Positions 9,060 through 13,233 of a stretch of DNA of 13,233 nt are shown one piece after another (positions within the stretch are counted from its first letter, which is position 1; each line of letters opens with the position of its first letter). Made by a program: the position numbers and the translations under genes. A model generated the notes under the pieces. It was not told where the DNA came from and did not search any database. It was given only the letters and a program-made list of their open reading frames with translations. Source of the DNA: JAEUNJ01 sp052035955. GTDB lineage: Bacteria > Pseudomonadota > Gammaproteobacteria > Burkholderiales > Rhodocyclaceae. The stretch lies in assembly GCA_052035955.1 (NCBI GenBank), contig JBPOHD010000137.1, forward strand, positions 1-13,233, read 5' to 3'.

Positions 9060-9431
9060 GGGCGCAGGTTTCGCCCGCCGCCCACCCACCGCCGCAGGCC
9101 GCTTCGGGCGCGATGAGGGAAACGCCGAAGATCGCGGCGGAGCAGGTTCGGGAACTCGCGCCGAAAGCTGCCCGAAGCGGAGGGACACCCATGGTCCCGG
9201 GCAAGGCGACGCCGAGCCGACGGTATTGCCGCTGCCCGACACCAGCCCGGGCAAGGAGCGCCAGGCCGGCAAGGACAAACGCCGCGCATGCGGAACAGGC
9301 GACCCGGCCAGGGACAAGCGGTTGCTCAGGATGCCGGTAGGTCAAGGCACCCGTCGCGAGGCCGGCAACGATGGGGACGCTGCCTGCGAGGCTGCCGTGG
9401 CCAGGTGCGGTCATCGATCGAGGCGAGGGCG
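9060..9431. other. Junction region between chromosome-like block and cassette array; possible decayed ORF
   Basis: These 372 bases hold no convincing gene and no terminator with a U-run. On the minus strand a frame beginning at an ATG near 9412 reads MTAPGHGSLAGSVPIVAGLA, then another hydrophobic stretch (ACAAFVLAGLALLARAG), and continues without a stop into the 3' end of the crotonase gene, stopping at 8989. The start lies about 20 nt past the degenerate attC, in the place and direction expected for a further cassette gene, but the C-terminal half looks random. It may be a decayed cassette remnant or chance in high-GC DNA. Confidence 0.35.
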
Positions 9432-9504
9432 GGCGAAGCCTTCGAAGACCGGAGCGAACCCGCAAGCGCAGCTTGCAGGCGCTCCGCTCGACGGAGGGTT
9501 CGGC
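9432..9504 (-). other. Degenerate terminal attC site (attC-a)
   Basis: On the minus strand R'' is GCCGAAC (9504-9498). The site shares the core CGCCTGCAAGCTG-GCTTGC with the two long attC sites at 10.8 and 11.6 kb, and has GGAGCG/CGCTCC arms. At the R' position it has CTTCGCC instead of GTTRRRY, so the GTT needed for strand exchange is lost. It follows the intact hicA-hicB pair and marks the left end of the array. Confidence 0.65.
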
Positions 9505-9515
9505 CACACTGGTGG

Positions 9516-9875
9516 CTAAGCACGCCGTTCCTTGCGGCCAAGCCCCTCTGCAATGAATGTAAGAACCAGGGTGTTCAGTGATACGCCCTCAGCCTTTGCC
9601 CGCGTCGCCAAGCGGGCGTGAACTGTCTTCGGAACGCGAGCTACGAACTTGCCCGACGCAACGCCACCGCTGTTGGGGGCCGGAATCGGCAAGCCCTTGG
9701 CCTTGAGCGCGGCGATCGTAGCCTTCAGGGCATCTTTCCCATTTGCCAAGGCCTCCTCGACGGACTCCCCATCGGACAAGCAGTCGGAGAAATCAGGATA
9801 GGAAATCAGAAAGCCGCCGCCTTCCTCAGGCGAAAGCGGGCGAATCTCAAAGGGGTAGTCAATTCGCTTTCCCAT
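9516..9875 (-). CDS. hicB: HicB-family antitoxin (with C-terminal ribbon-helix-helix)
   Basis: Antitoxin of 119 aa. The N-terminal HicB domain spans about residues 5-65 (FEIRPLSPEEGGGFLISYPD, then SDGESVEEALANGKDALKA) and would mask the toxin's active site. The C-terminal part (ARVPKTVHARLATRAKAEGV, then SLNTLVLTFIAEGL) is a ribbon-helix-helix DNA-binding domain, so it likely represses its own promoter together with HicA. AAGGAG lies 8 nt before the ATG, inside the end of hicA, which it follows by 3 nt. The stop TAG at 9518-9516 is 11 nt before the terminal attC. It is intact. Confidence 0.9.
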   Translation of the reverse strand: MGKRIDYPFEIRPLSPEEGGGFLISYPDFSDCLSDGESVEEALANGKDALKATIAALKAKGLPIPAPNSGGVASGKFVARVPKTVHARLATRAKAEGVSLNTLVLTFIAEGLGRKERRA

Positions 9876-9878
9876 AGT

Positions 9879-10106
9879 TCATGCTCCTTCAACGAGCTCC
9901 AGGAACTTCTTGATGTAAATCGGCTTGATCGGGCGACGGGCCGGAACGGGGAGAGTTCTGCCGTCGCTACGCACAAAGACGCAGTGACTTGTTCCGACAT
10001 GCCGCCACTCAATTCCATTCTGACGTGCCACCGTCTGAAGTTGCGCCAGCGTCCAGTCGAGTGGATTAATGCGCATGGCTTGAAGCAGCTTGGCGGCGGT
10101 GTTCAT
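9879..10106 (-). CDS. hicA: HicA-family toxin (mRNA interferase), apparently intact
   Basis: Small toxin of 75 aa from the ATG at 10106; a TTG at 10142 would add 12 residues but is itself the -35 box of the likely promoter. HicA toxins adopt a double-stranded-RNA-binding fold and cut mRNA using a histidine in a GSH-type motif. Here GTSH supplies it, at about residue 40 of the ATG-started protein, followed by the usual strand pattern and PVPARRPIKPIYIKKFLELV, which replaces the common VPxHxxxxGTLxxILK ending. The hicB antitoxin follows after 3 nt. No Shine-Dalgarno precedes the ATG; see the promoter entry for the leaderless reading. The first about 20 residues are longer than in the shortest HicA proteins. 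Confidence 0.82.
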   Translation of the reverse strand: MNTAAKLLQAMRINPLDWTLAQLQTVARQNGIEWRHVGTSHCVFVRSDGRTLPVPARRPIKPIYIKKFLELVEGA

Positions 10107-10113
10107 GGCGAGA

Positions 10114-10142
10114 ATGATACTGCGGGCAACATCACCGTGCAA
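10114..10142 (-). promoter_or_regulatory. Sigma-70-type promoter of the hicA-hicB cassette, likely leaderless
   Basis: On the minus strand TTGCAC (10142-10137), a 17-nt spacer and TATCAT (10119-10114, five of six consensus) are followed 7 nt later by the hicA ATG. Transcription would begin at or next to that ATG, matching the absence of a ribosome site. It lies in the roughly 100-nt leader between the attC box and hicA. Confidence 0.55.
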
Positions 10143-10202
10143 GAGCGGTACTTGGCAAAGACGCAGCGAAAGAATTGAGGCACGGAGGCGTGTAGCTATG
10201 GG

Positions 10203-10272
10203 GCCGAACGTAGAACTGACCGGCGCTGCGCGGCTTTATGGCGCAGCGTCCGAGTTGATGGATGGGTTGGGG
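10203..10272 (-). other. attC site (attC-b), about 70 bp
   Basis: Minus-strand R'' CCCCAAC (10272-10266) and R' GTTCGGC (10209-10203) flank a stem built on GCTGCGC/GCGCAGC. R' has C instead of a purine at its fourth base but keeps GTT. The preceding gene's stop codon lies inside this site. Confidence 0.8.
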
Positions 10273-10784
10273 GCGCTCTGCAATTTGCCATGTAAGTAAG
10301 TGAACTTCCGTTCGCCCATTTGACAGTTTTCAAGAACTGAAAACACGCCATGTGGAACGCCGTTTTCAAATGACCCGGACCATTCGACACAACCCCAGCG
10401 CTCACCAAAGAATGTGCCATAGGCGTTGCCGGTGAATGGTGTTCCATCATGGGCACGCGCGTAGCTCGGAACAACTGCGTTATTGGAAAAGGTGAGTTTC
10501 AGGTCTTTTTCAAACATGGCAGATGGCCACAGGCGAAAAGCAAACAACGCGATAACGACCACTACAAGAACCCGGATGCGAATGGGAGTGCTTGACGAGA
10601 TGCCGCGCCAACCGACCAGCCGCAGTTTCTCGGCAAACGGCATGTGTTGAGGAGAGGGGCCAGCGAAATCTTCGTGAGCTTTGACCTTCAAATATGGATT
10701 GCGAGCAAGCAGGTGGCCGGCGCGCAGAAGCGCAACCACAATCCAGACTAATGTCCCAACTATGATCAGATCAAGGATCGGCAT
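10236..10784 (-). CDS. Cassette-encoded two-helix membrane protein with MORN/YwqK-like tail
   Basis: Protein of 182 aa from the ATG at 10784, which lies 13 nt after the GTT box of the upstream attC. Residues about 1-22 (MPILDLIIVGTLVWIVVALL) form one helix and a second follows near residues 68-88 (RIRVLVVVVIALFAFRLW). The rest is a soluble C-terminal part containing GTPFTGNAYGTFFGERWG and WSGSFENGVPHGVFSVLE, which resembles MORN or YwqK-type repeats (xGxxxNGxxxGxxxxY). The last residues (APNPSINSDAAP) are encoded by the attC itself, so the stop falls within the recombination site. There is no room for a promoter in its cassette. GGGG in the attC R' box is the only ribosome-site-like sequence. 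I do not recognise a named family. Confidence 0.7.
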   Translation of the reverse strand: MPILDLIIVGTLVWIVVALLRAGHLLARNPYLKVKAHEDFAGPSPQHMPFAEKLRLVGWRGISSSTPIRIRVLVVVVIALFAFRLWPSAMFEKDLKLTFSNNAVVPSYARAHDGTPFTGNAYGTFFGERWGCVEWSGSFENGVPHGVFSVLENCQMGERKFTYLHGKLQSAPNPSINSDAAP

Positions 10785-10790
10785 GGATGC

Positions 10791-10886
10791 CCCGAACGTT
10801 CGACGTAACCGGCCGGCGGAGGCCGAAGGCCGGCGCGTACCTGCAAGCACAGCTTGCAGGCGGTCCGGCTGACTGAGGGGTTGGGC
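10791..10886 (-). other. attC site (attC-c), 96 bp
   Basis: Minus-strand R'' GCCCAAC (10886-10880) and R' GTTCGGG (10797-10791). The interior holds two hairpins: CCTGCAAGC/GCTTGCAGG, and a GGCCGGC-rich stem around GCCTTCGGCC. It is identical to attC-d at 92 of 96 positions; two of the four differences are in the R' box. Confidence 0.9.
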
Positions 10887-10887
10887 G

Positions 10888-11205
10888 TCACGCGGCTTTC
10901 TGTGGCACCAGGCGGACCTGAAGCTCACAGCCCACCGCATTGGCATAGCGTTTGAGCGTGGCGATCGACGGAGCATGCTTGGCTGCGGACTCAAGGCGCG
11001 AGATGGCGCTCTTGGTAGTGCCCATCCGCTCGGCAACGGCTTCCTGAGTGAGGCCTGCCCGCGCGCGAGCCTTGAGCATTTGGTTGGCCAACTGGTATTC
11101 GAGCGCGAGTGCATCGTAAGCCTCGATGAACCCCTTGCGCTTCGATGCCTTTTCAACGAAAGCCTTGTGGTCGTGGCGAACAGATTTGAACTTAATGTCA
11201 GTCAT
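10888..11205 (-). CDS. HigA-like antitoxin, Xre-type helix-turn-helix
   Basis: Antitoxin of 105 aa. The C-terminal half carries a Cro/CI-type helix-turn-helix: RARAGLTQEAVAERMGTTKS, then AISRLESAAKHAPSIATLKR, followed by the YANAVGCELQVRLV segment typical of HigA antitoxins. The first 45 residues would contact the toxin. Its ATG overlaps the toxin stop by 8 nt (ATGACTGA), so it is translated in coupling with the toxin frame. The stop is one nucleotide before the R'' box of attC-c. It is intact, although its toxin partner lacks a clear start. The protein likely represses the promoter in front of the toxin gene. Confidence 0.88.
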   Translation of the reverse strand: MTDIKFKSVRHDHKAFVEKASKRKGFIEAYDALALEYQLANQMLKARARAGLTQEAVAERMGTTKSAISRLESAAKHAPSIATLKRYANAVGCELQVRLVPQKAA

Positions 11206-11530
11206 GGCGTATCTCCTTGGCGCGCTTGCGCGCTAACTTCAACTCTCGGTCAGGAGTCTGCTGCGTCTTCTTAACGAACGCATGCACGACCACCACACGC
11301 TTGCCAACGAGAAAACAGTAGAACGCCCGACCAATGCCGGAATGCCCGCGCGGCCGTAACTCGAAGAGCCCTTCGCCAAGCGCCCGCGAGTGGGGAAGCC
11401 GAAGATTCGGACCGTGTTCGATCAGGAGTTCAACCAGACGGGCATAGTCCGCAAGGACGTCCACGGGCCAAGACTCGATCTCGGCAAGGACGCGCTCGTG
11501 GAAATACTCGATCTCGTAGCTCTCGGATGC
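11198..11530 (-). pseudogene. HigB/RelE-family (Gp49-like) toxin frame without a recognisable start codon
   Basis: The frame opens after a TAA (11536-11534) and encodes SYEIEYFHERVLAEIESWPV, then LADYARLVELLIEHGPNLRL, GLFELRP, IGRAFYCFLVGKRVVVVHAF and KKTQQTPDRELKLARKRAKE, the full fold of HigB/RelE ribosome-dependent RNases of the Gp49 type. No ATG, GTG or TTG is in frame before the GTG at 11464. Starting there would give 88 aa lacking the first beta strand and helix. The only nearby ATG (11532-11530) is one base out of frame and overlaps the predicted -10 box, so it would not be in the mRNA. Possible readings: lost start codon, one-base deletion, non-standard initiation or sequence error. 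HigA is encoded directly downstream with an 8-nt overlap. Confidence 0.72.
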
Positions 11531-11559
11531 ATGTTAGCAAAAACGCGAACACGACTCAA
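11531..11559 (-). promoter_or_regulatory. Sigma-70-type promoter of the HigBA-like cassette
   Basis: Minus-strand TTGAGT (11559-11554, four of six), a 17-nt spacer and TAACAT (11536-11531, four of six). Transcription would start near 11524, inside the toxin frame, leaving almost no 5' leader. Confidence 0.45.
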
Positions 11560-11576
11560 CGCGGGGAACTGATGAC

Positions 11577-11672
11577 GCCCAACGTTCGACGTGACCGGCC
11601 GGCGGAGGCCGAAGGCCGGCGCGTACCTGCAAGCACAGCTTGCAGGCGGTCCGGCTGACGGAGGGGTTGGGC
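11577..11672 (-). other. attC site (attC-d), 96 bp
   Basis: Perfect minus-strand R'' GCCCAAC (11672-11666) and R' GTTGGGC (11583-11577), with the same two internal hairpins as attC-c. It separates the hicB-hicA pair from the HigBA-like pair. Confidence 0.93.
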
Positions 11673-11694
11673 GGCGCCCGGAGTACCAGCGAAA

Positions 11695-11907
11695 CTACAG
11701 ATCCTTGGGGGTGATACCCGTGTGCTTGGCGATACGAGCCAACATGCGGGGGCCTATTTCTTCGCCGTCGTGGAACGCGAAGACTACGTCGGGCTACCCT
11801 TCGCGCGAGAGCGTGCGGTGAGAACCAGATTGCCGCTTGATTTGCCACCCAAGGCCAAGCAGTGCTGCAAGCAATCGCTTGGCCTTGATGGATGGCCAGT
11901 GAGTCAT
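11695..11907 (-). pseudogene. hicA: HicA-family toxin interrupted by an in-frame amber codon
   Basis: The 71-codon frame starts with ATG overlapping the hicB stop (ATGA, 11907-11904) and reads MTHWPSIKAKRLLAALLGLG, WQIKRQSGSHRTLSREG, a TAG at codon 38 (11796-11794), then PDVVFAFHDGEEIGPRMLAR, IAKHTGITPKDL and a normal TAG. Sequence on both sides of the stop is HicA-like, including the GSH catalytic motif (His30) before it and the conserved IGPRMLARIAKHTG ending after it, with no frame change. Homologous proteins typically carry Trp in this EGWPD context, so a single TGG-to-TAG change explains it. The 37-residue product would lack half the RNA-binding fold. Its hicB antitoxin is intact. Confidence 0.88.
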
Positions 11908-12113
11908 GCGGCGATAGGAAGGGAGATATTGATTTCGACGGGAGGCGATTCGCTGTGTTCAAGGCGCTCGGCCATGGCGCGAAGAGCGAGAACCTCGGCC
12001 TTGGCCATAGCTTCGTCGGCCGTAGTGCCGTAGCAAAGGACGCCGGGAAGCTGTGGAACCTCAGCAATCCAGCGACCATCAACTTCTTCCTCGCACTCGA
12101 TGCTGAAATTCAT
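11904..12113 (-). CDS. hicB: HicB-family antitoxin (short form)
   Basis: Antitoxin of 69 aa. I chose ATG 12113 because GGAG lies 7 nt upstream (CCGGAGATCGATCATG); the longer frame to 12272 would translate the attC. The sequence MNFSIECEEEVDGRWIAEVP, then QLPGVLCYGTTADEAMAKAE, shows the HicB N-terminal fold: a twisted sheet followed by the GxTxxEAxxxAxxLAL helix. It has no C-terminal DNA-binding domain, unlike the 119-aa hicB at the left end. The stop overlaps the hicA start (ATGA), so antitoxin comes before toxin here, the reverse of the other hic cassette. It is open although its toxin is truncated. Confidence 0.9.
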   Translation of the reverse strand: MNFSIECEEEVDGRWIAEVPQLPGVLCYGTTADEAMAKAEVLALRAMAERLEHSESPPVEINISLPIAA

Positions 12114-12166
12114 GATCGATCTCCGGTAAGGAACTGAAGGAATTGTGGCGCGCCATGGTTGGTGCC

Positions 12167-12233
12167 GCCCAACGTCAAAAAACACCGGGCTGCGCGGCCT
12201 TTCGCGCAGGTCCGGTGCATTGCAGGGTTGGGC
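12167..12233 (-). other. attC site (attC-e), 67 bp
   Basis: Perfect minus-strand R'' GCCCAAC (12233-12227) and R' GTTGGGC (12173-12167). The core has CACCGG/CCGGTG and GCGCG/CGCGC arms around a short loop. Confidence 0.9.
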
Positions 12234-12287
12234 CTCGGTGCAACGACGAGCTTGCGCGGACCAGACAATCAAGGTTTGCGGGTACGG

Positions 12288-12587
12288 CTAGCAAGACGCA
12301 AGAGAACTGAGAAGCGCGACGACTGCGCCTCCGAGAAAAGCAGCAAGTGGGTAAGCCAACGGAAGGAAGGCCACCCAGAGAAGAGGTAACCCGAGAGCGA
12401 AAAACGGAGACTGCCATGTACCAGAGCGCACCTTCTTCCACGAGTCGGCCAGCTCTGCGCGACAGGCCGAAGCATGAGCAGACGGCTTGCCAGGAAGAAG
12501 CAAAGCGCCAATTGCAAAGAAGGCTGCGAGGCCAAGATAAGTAAACGCGACGACAATGACTGGCTTGGCGAGTTCGCAGGCACTCAT
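12288..12587 (-). CDS. Cassette-encoded two-helix membrane protein, unknown family
   Basis: Protein of 99 aa from the ATG at 12587; a TTG at 12605 inside the attC R' box would add six residues (MGLSVA). One helix lies near residues 7-32 (KPVIVVAFTYLGLAAFFAIG), a polar loop with two Cys and KKVRSGTWQ follows, and a second hydrophobic hairpin spans residues 60-97 (FFALGLPLLWVAFLPLAYPL, then GGAVVALLSSLASC). No Shine-Dalgarno or promoter is visible in the 19 nt between the recombination box and the ATG. The gene ends about 55 nt before attC-e. I do not recognise it. The hydrophobic pattern and cassette position are the only evidence that it is real. Confidence 0.6.
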   Translation of the reverse strand: MSACELAKPVIVVAFTYLGLAAFFAIGALLLPGKPSAHASACRAELADSWKKVRSGTWQSPFFALGLPLLWVAFLPLAYPLAAFLGGAVVALLSSLASC

Positions 12588-12599
12588 AGCGACTGAGAG

Positions 12600-12669
12600 G
12601 CCCAACGTTCGAAGTCAGGGACGCTGCGCGGTTTTGTCGCGCAGCGTCCCCTGCACCGTTGGGTTGGGC
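12600..12669 (-). other. attC site (attC-f), 70 bp
   Basis: Perfect minus-strand R'' GCCCAAC (12669-12663) and R' GTTGGGC (12606-12600). The core is a perfect 13-bp stem, GGGACGCTGCGCG (12618-12630) with its complement at 12638-12650, around a 7-nt loop. Confidence 0.93.
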
Positions 12670-12679
12670 GTTTCGATGA

Positions 12680-13084
12680 TCACGCATGCTCCCGATTAGC
12701 TTTCCGACTGCTGCAATGCAGTCGGTATAGGTTAATTGCGAGAAACGGTAAGAAGACGACCAGAGCAACCACAGCGGCCTGAGTAGCTCCACTGCGCGCT
12801 TGTAGCGCGGGAATATGATACGCGGCGAATGCCGCTAGGAAAATGGAGAGGAGGCCAAGGAGCGGCGTAAATGCGATAAGCCATGTGGCTGACAAAAACT
12901 TCTTCTCAAGAAATAATCTGAACGAAACCGGCAATGCAACGGAGACAACAAAACCATAGAAAGGGGCAAGCTCTAGACCTGATGGGTCCCGACCAAATAT
13001 ACCAAGCAAGCGATTGAGAACATAGGTGCCTACCCAAAGGCACACAAACGCGATTGTGGTAATAGCCCAGGCGAAACGGTTCAT
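12680..13084 (-). CDS. Cassette-encoded four-helix membrane protein, unknown family
   Basis: Protein of 134 aa with four hydrophobic segments: AWAITTIAFVCLWVGTYVLN (5-24), LAPFYGFVVSVALPVSF (39-55), LSATWLIAFTPLLGLLSIFL (64-83, running on through AAFAAY) and AAVVALVVFLPFLAINLYRL (103-122). The C-terminus is short and basic (SSRKANREHA). The ATG at 13084 is 13 nt from the GTT box, with no promoter between them, and GGG of the R' box lies about 8 nt upstream as the only ribosome-site-like element. The stop is about 10 nt before attC-f, a tight cassette layout. Composition is less GC-rich than the left half of the window. No known family is recognised. Confidence 0.68.
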   Translation of the reverse strand: MNRFAWAITTIAFVCLWVGTYVLNRLLGIFGRDPSGLELAPFYGFVVSVALPVSFRLFLEKKFLSATWLIAFTPLLGLLSIFLAAFAAYHIPALQARSGATQAAVVALVVFLPFLAINLYRLHCSSRKANREHA

Positions 13085-13090
13085 TTAAAC

Positions 13091-13142
13091 GCCCAACGTT
13101 TGAATTCACCGGCCTTGCGCGGTTTGATGCGCAACATGGTCA
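13091..13142 (-). other. Truncated attC site (attC-g)
   Basis: The minus-strand R' GTTGGGC (13097-13091) and half of an attC hairpin (TTGCGC/GCGCAA and the adjacent CCGG-containing arm) are present. The matching R'' arm expected near 13150-13160 is absent. The similarity to attC-b, -e and -f stops where the GGGGTCAGAGT palindrome begins. Confidence 0.7.
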
Positions 13143-13189
13143 AATGGGGTCAGAGTAAATTGGATTTTTCAATTCACTCTGACCTCATT
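13143..13189. repeat. 47-bp imperfect palindrome of the GGGGTCAGAGT type
   Basis: Arms of 20 nt (13143-13162 and 13170-13189) match at 18 of 20 positions around a 7-nt T-rich loop. Palindromes beginning TGGGGTCAGAGT commonly flank REP-associated (Y1-type) transposase genes in proteobacteria, so this may be one border of such an element. The last 44 bases of the window hold no recognisable gene. Confidence 0.7.
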
Positions 13190-13233
13190 GGTTCTCTGGA
13201 TCGTAGTGCTCGGCGTCCGGTTAATGATGAACC

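Larger units (their letters stand above)
9432..13189 (-). mobile_element. Integron gene-cassette array (no integrase in window)
   Basis: Six cassette-sized units of about 430-780 bp are separated by palindromic sites bounded by RYYYAAC and GTTRRRY boxes, several with the exact pair GCCCAAC/GTTGGGC. All genes in the block are on the minus strand with a site at each 3' end, so the array reads right to left and any attI and intI would lie to the right. No tyrosine recombinase is encoded here. Base composition is visibly less GC-rich than the left 9 kb. Gene content is three type II TA modules and three small membrane proteins, typical cargo of sedentary chromosomal integrons. Either a CALIN or the distal end of a longer array fits. 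Confidence 0.85.

Noticed and set aside
9438..9504. Start of a 172-aa minus-strand frame inside the terminal attC
   Set aside because: Its first residues (SACKLRLRV) are the translated attC core, so the upstream start is not a gene start. Only the part after 9412 is left as a weak remnant candidate.
9113..9581. Several short plus-strand frames in the junction region and across the degenerate attC
   Set aside because: Low-complexity, overlapping one another, without ribosome sites, and opposite to the cassette direction.
10791..11672. CRISPR array or transposon terminal repeats as the explanation for the repeated palindromes
   Set aside because: Units are 400-800 bp with genes between them, repeats have RYYYAAC/GTTRRRY ends in the same orientation and are not terminal inverted repeats of one element; no cas or transposase gene is present.
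11534..12082. 182-aa minus-strand frame crossing attC-d and the hicA pseudogene
   Set aside because: It is an out-of-frame reading of hicB, hicA and the attC. The peptide-like TACKLCLQVRAGL is the attC core translated, a common false protein.
12159..12544. Plus-strand frames across attC-e and the two-helix membrane gene
   Set aside because: They are charged, low-complexity shadows of the minus-strand membrane protein and the recombination site.
13174..13233. Minus-strand open frame entering from the right edge and ending in the palindrome
   Set aside because: Only 19 codons are visible with no motif; it could be the end of a transposase gene but cannot be supported.

Overview
The left 9 kb is very GC-rich, densely packed and read entirely from the plus strand. 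Codon use and gene content resemble a betaproteobacterium of the Rhodocyclales type; this is inference from style, not a marker gene. It holds most of a branched-chain-amino-acid-type (Liv/HAAT) ABC importer: two permeases, a periplasmic binding protein and the LivF-type ATPase. A long-chain acyl-CoA synthetase, an ankyrin-repeat protein, a WD40-like propeller protein and a crotonase-fold enzyme follow. No LivG-type ATPase is visible; it may lie left of the window. The set suggests uptake and CoA activation of a carboxylic acid (fatty, aromatic or alicyclic), with the crotonase acting on the CoA thioester. The extreme left edge contains a 31-C run followed by G runs that looks like an assembly artefact.

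From about 9.43 kb to the right edge the DNA changes character: lower GC, short genes, every gene on the minus strand, and six to seven hairpin-forming sites with the RYYYAAC...GTTRRRY architecture of integron attC sites. I read this as an integron gene-cassette array running right to left, with no integrase in view (a CALIN, or the distal end of a chromosomal integron whose intI lies to the right). In transcription order (right to left) the cassettes are: a four-helix membrane protein; a two-helix membrane protein; a hicB-hicA toxin-antitoxin (TA) pair whose toxin has an in-frame amber stop; a HigB/HigA-like TA pair whose toxin frame has no usable start codon; a two-helix protein with a MORN/YwqK-like tail; and an apparently intact hicA-hicB pair. 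Both outermost attC sites are damaged. The left one has lost the GTT crossover triplet of R'. The right one loses its R'' arm at a 47-bp palindrome of the GGGGTCAGAGT type.

The most interesting pattern is that half the cassettes are TA modules, both lesions hit toxins while the antitoxins stay open, and the TA cassettes carry 55-100 nt leaders with their own expression signals, whereas the other three cassettes begin 13-19 nt from the recombination box with no room for a promoter. This looks like a decaying cassette array in which TA modules have been, or still are, the stabilising elements.
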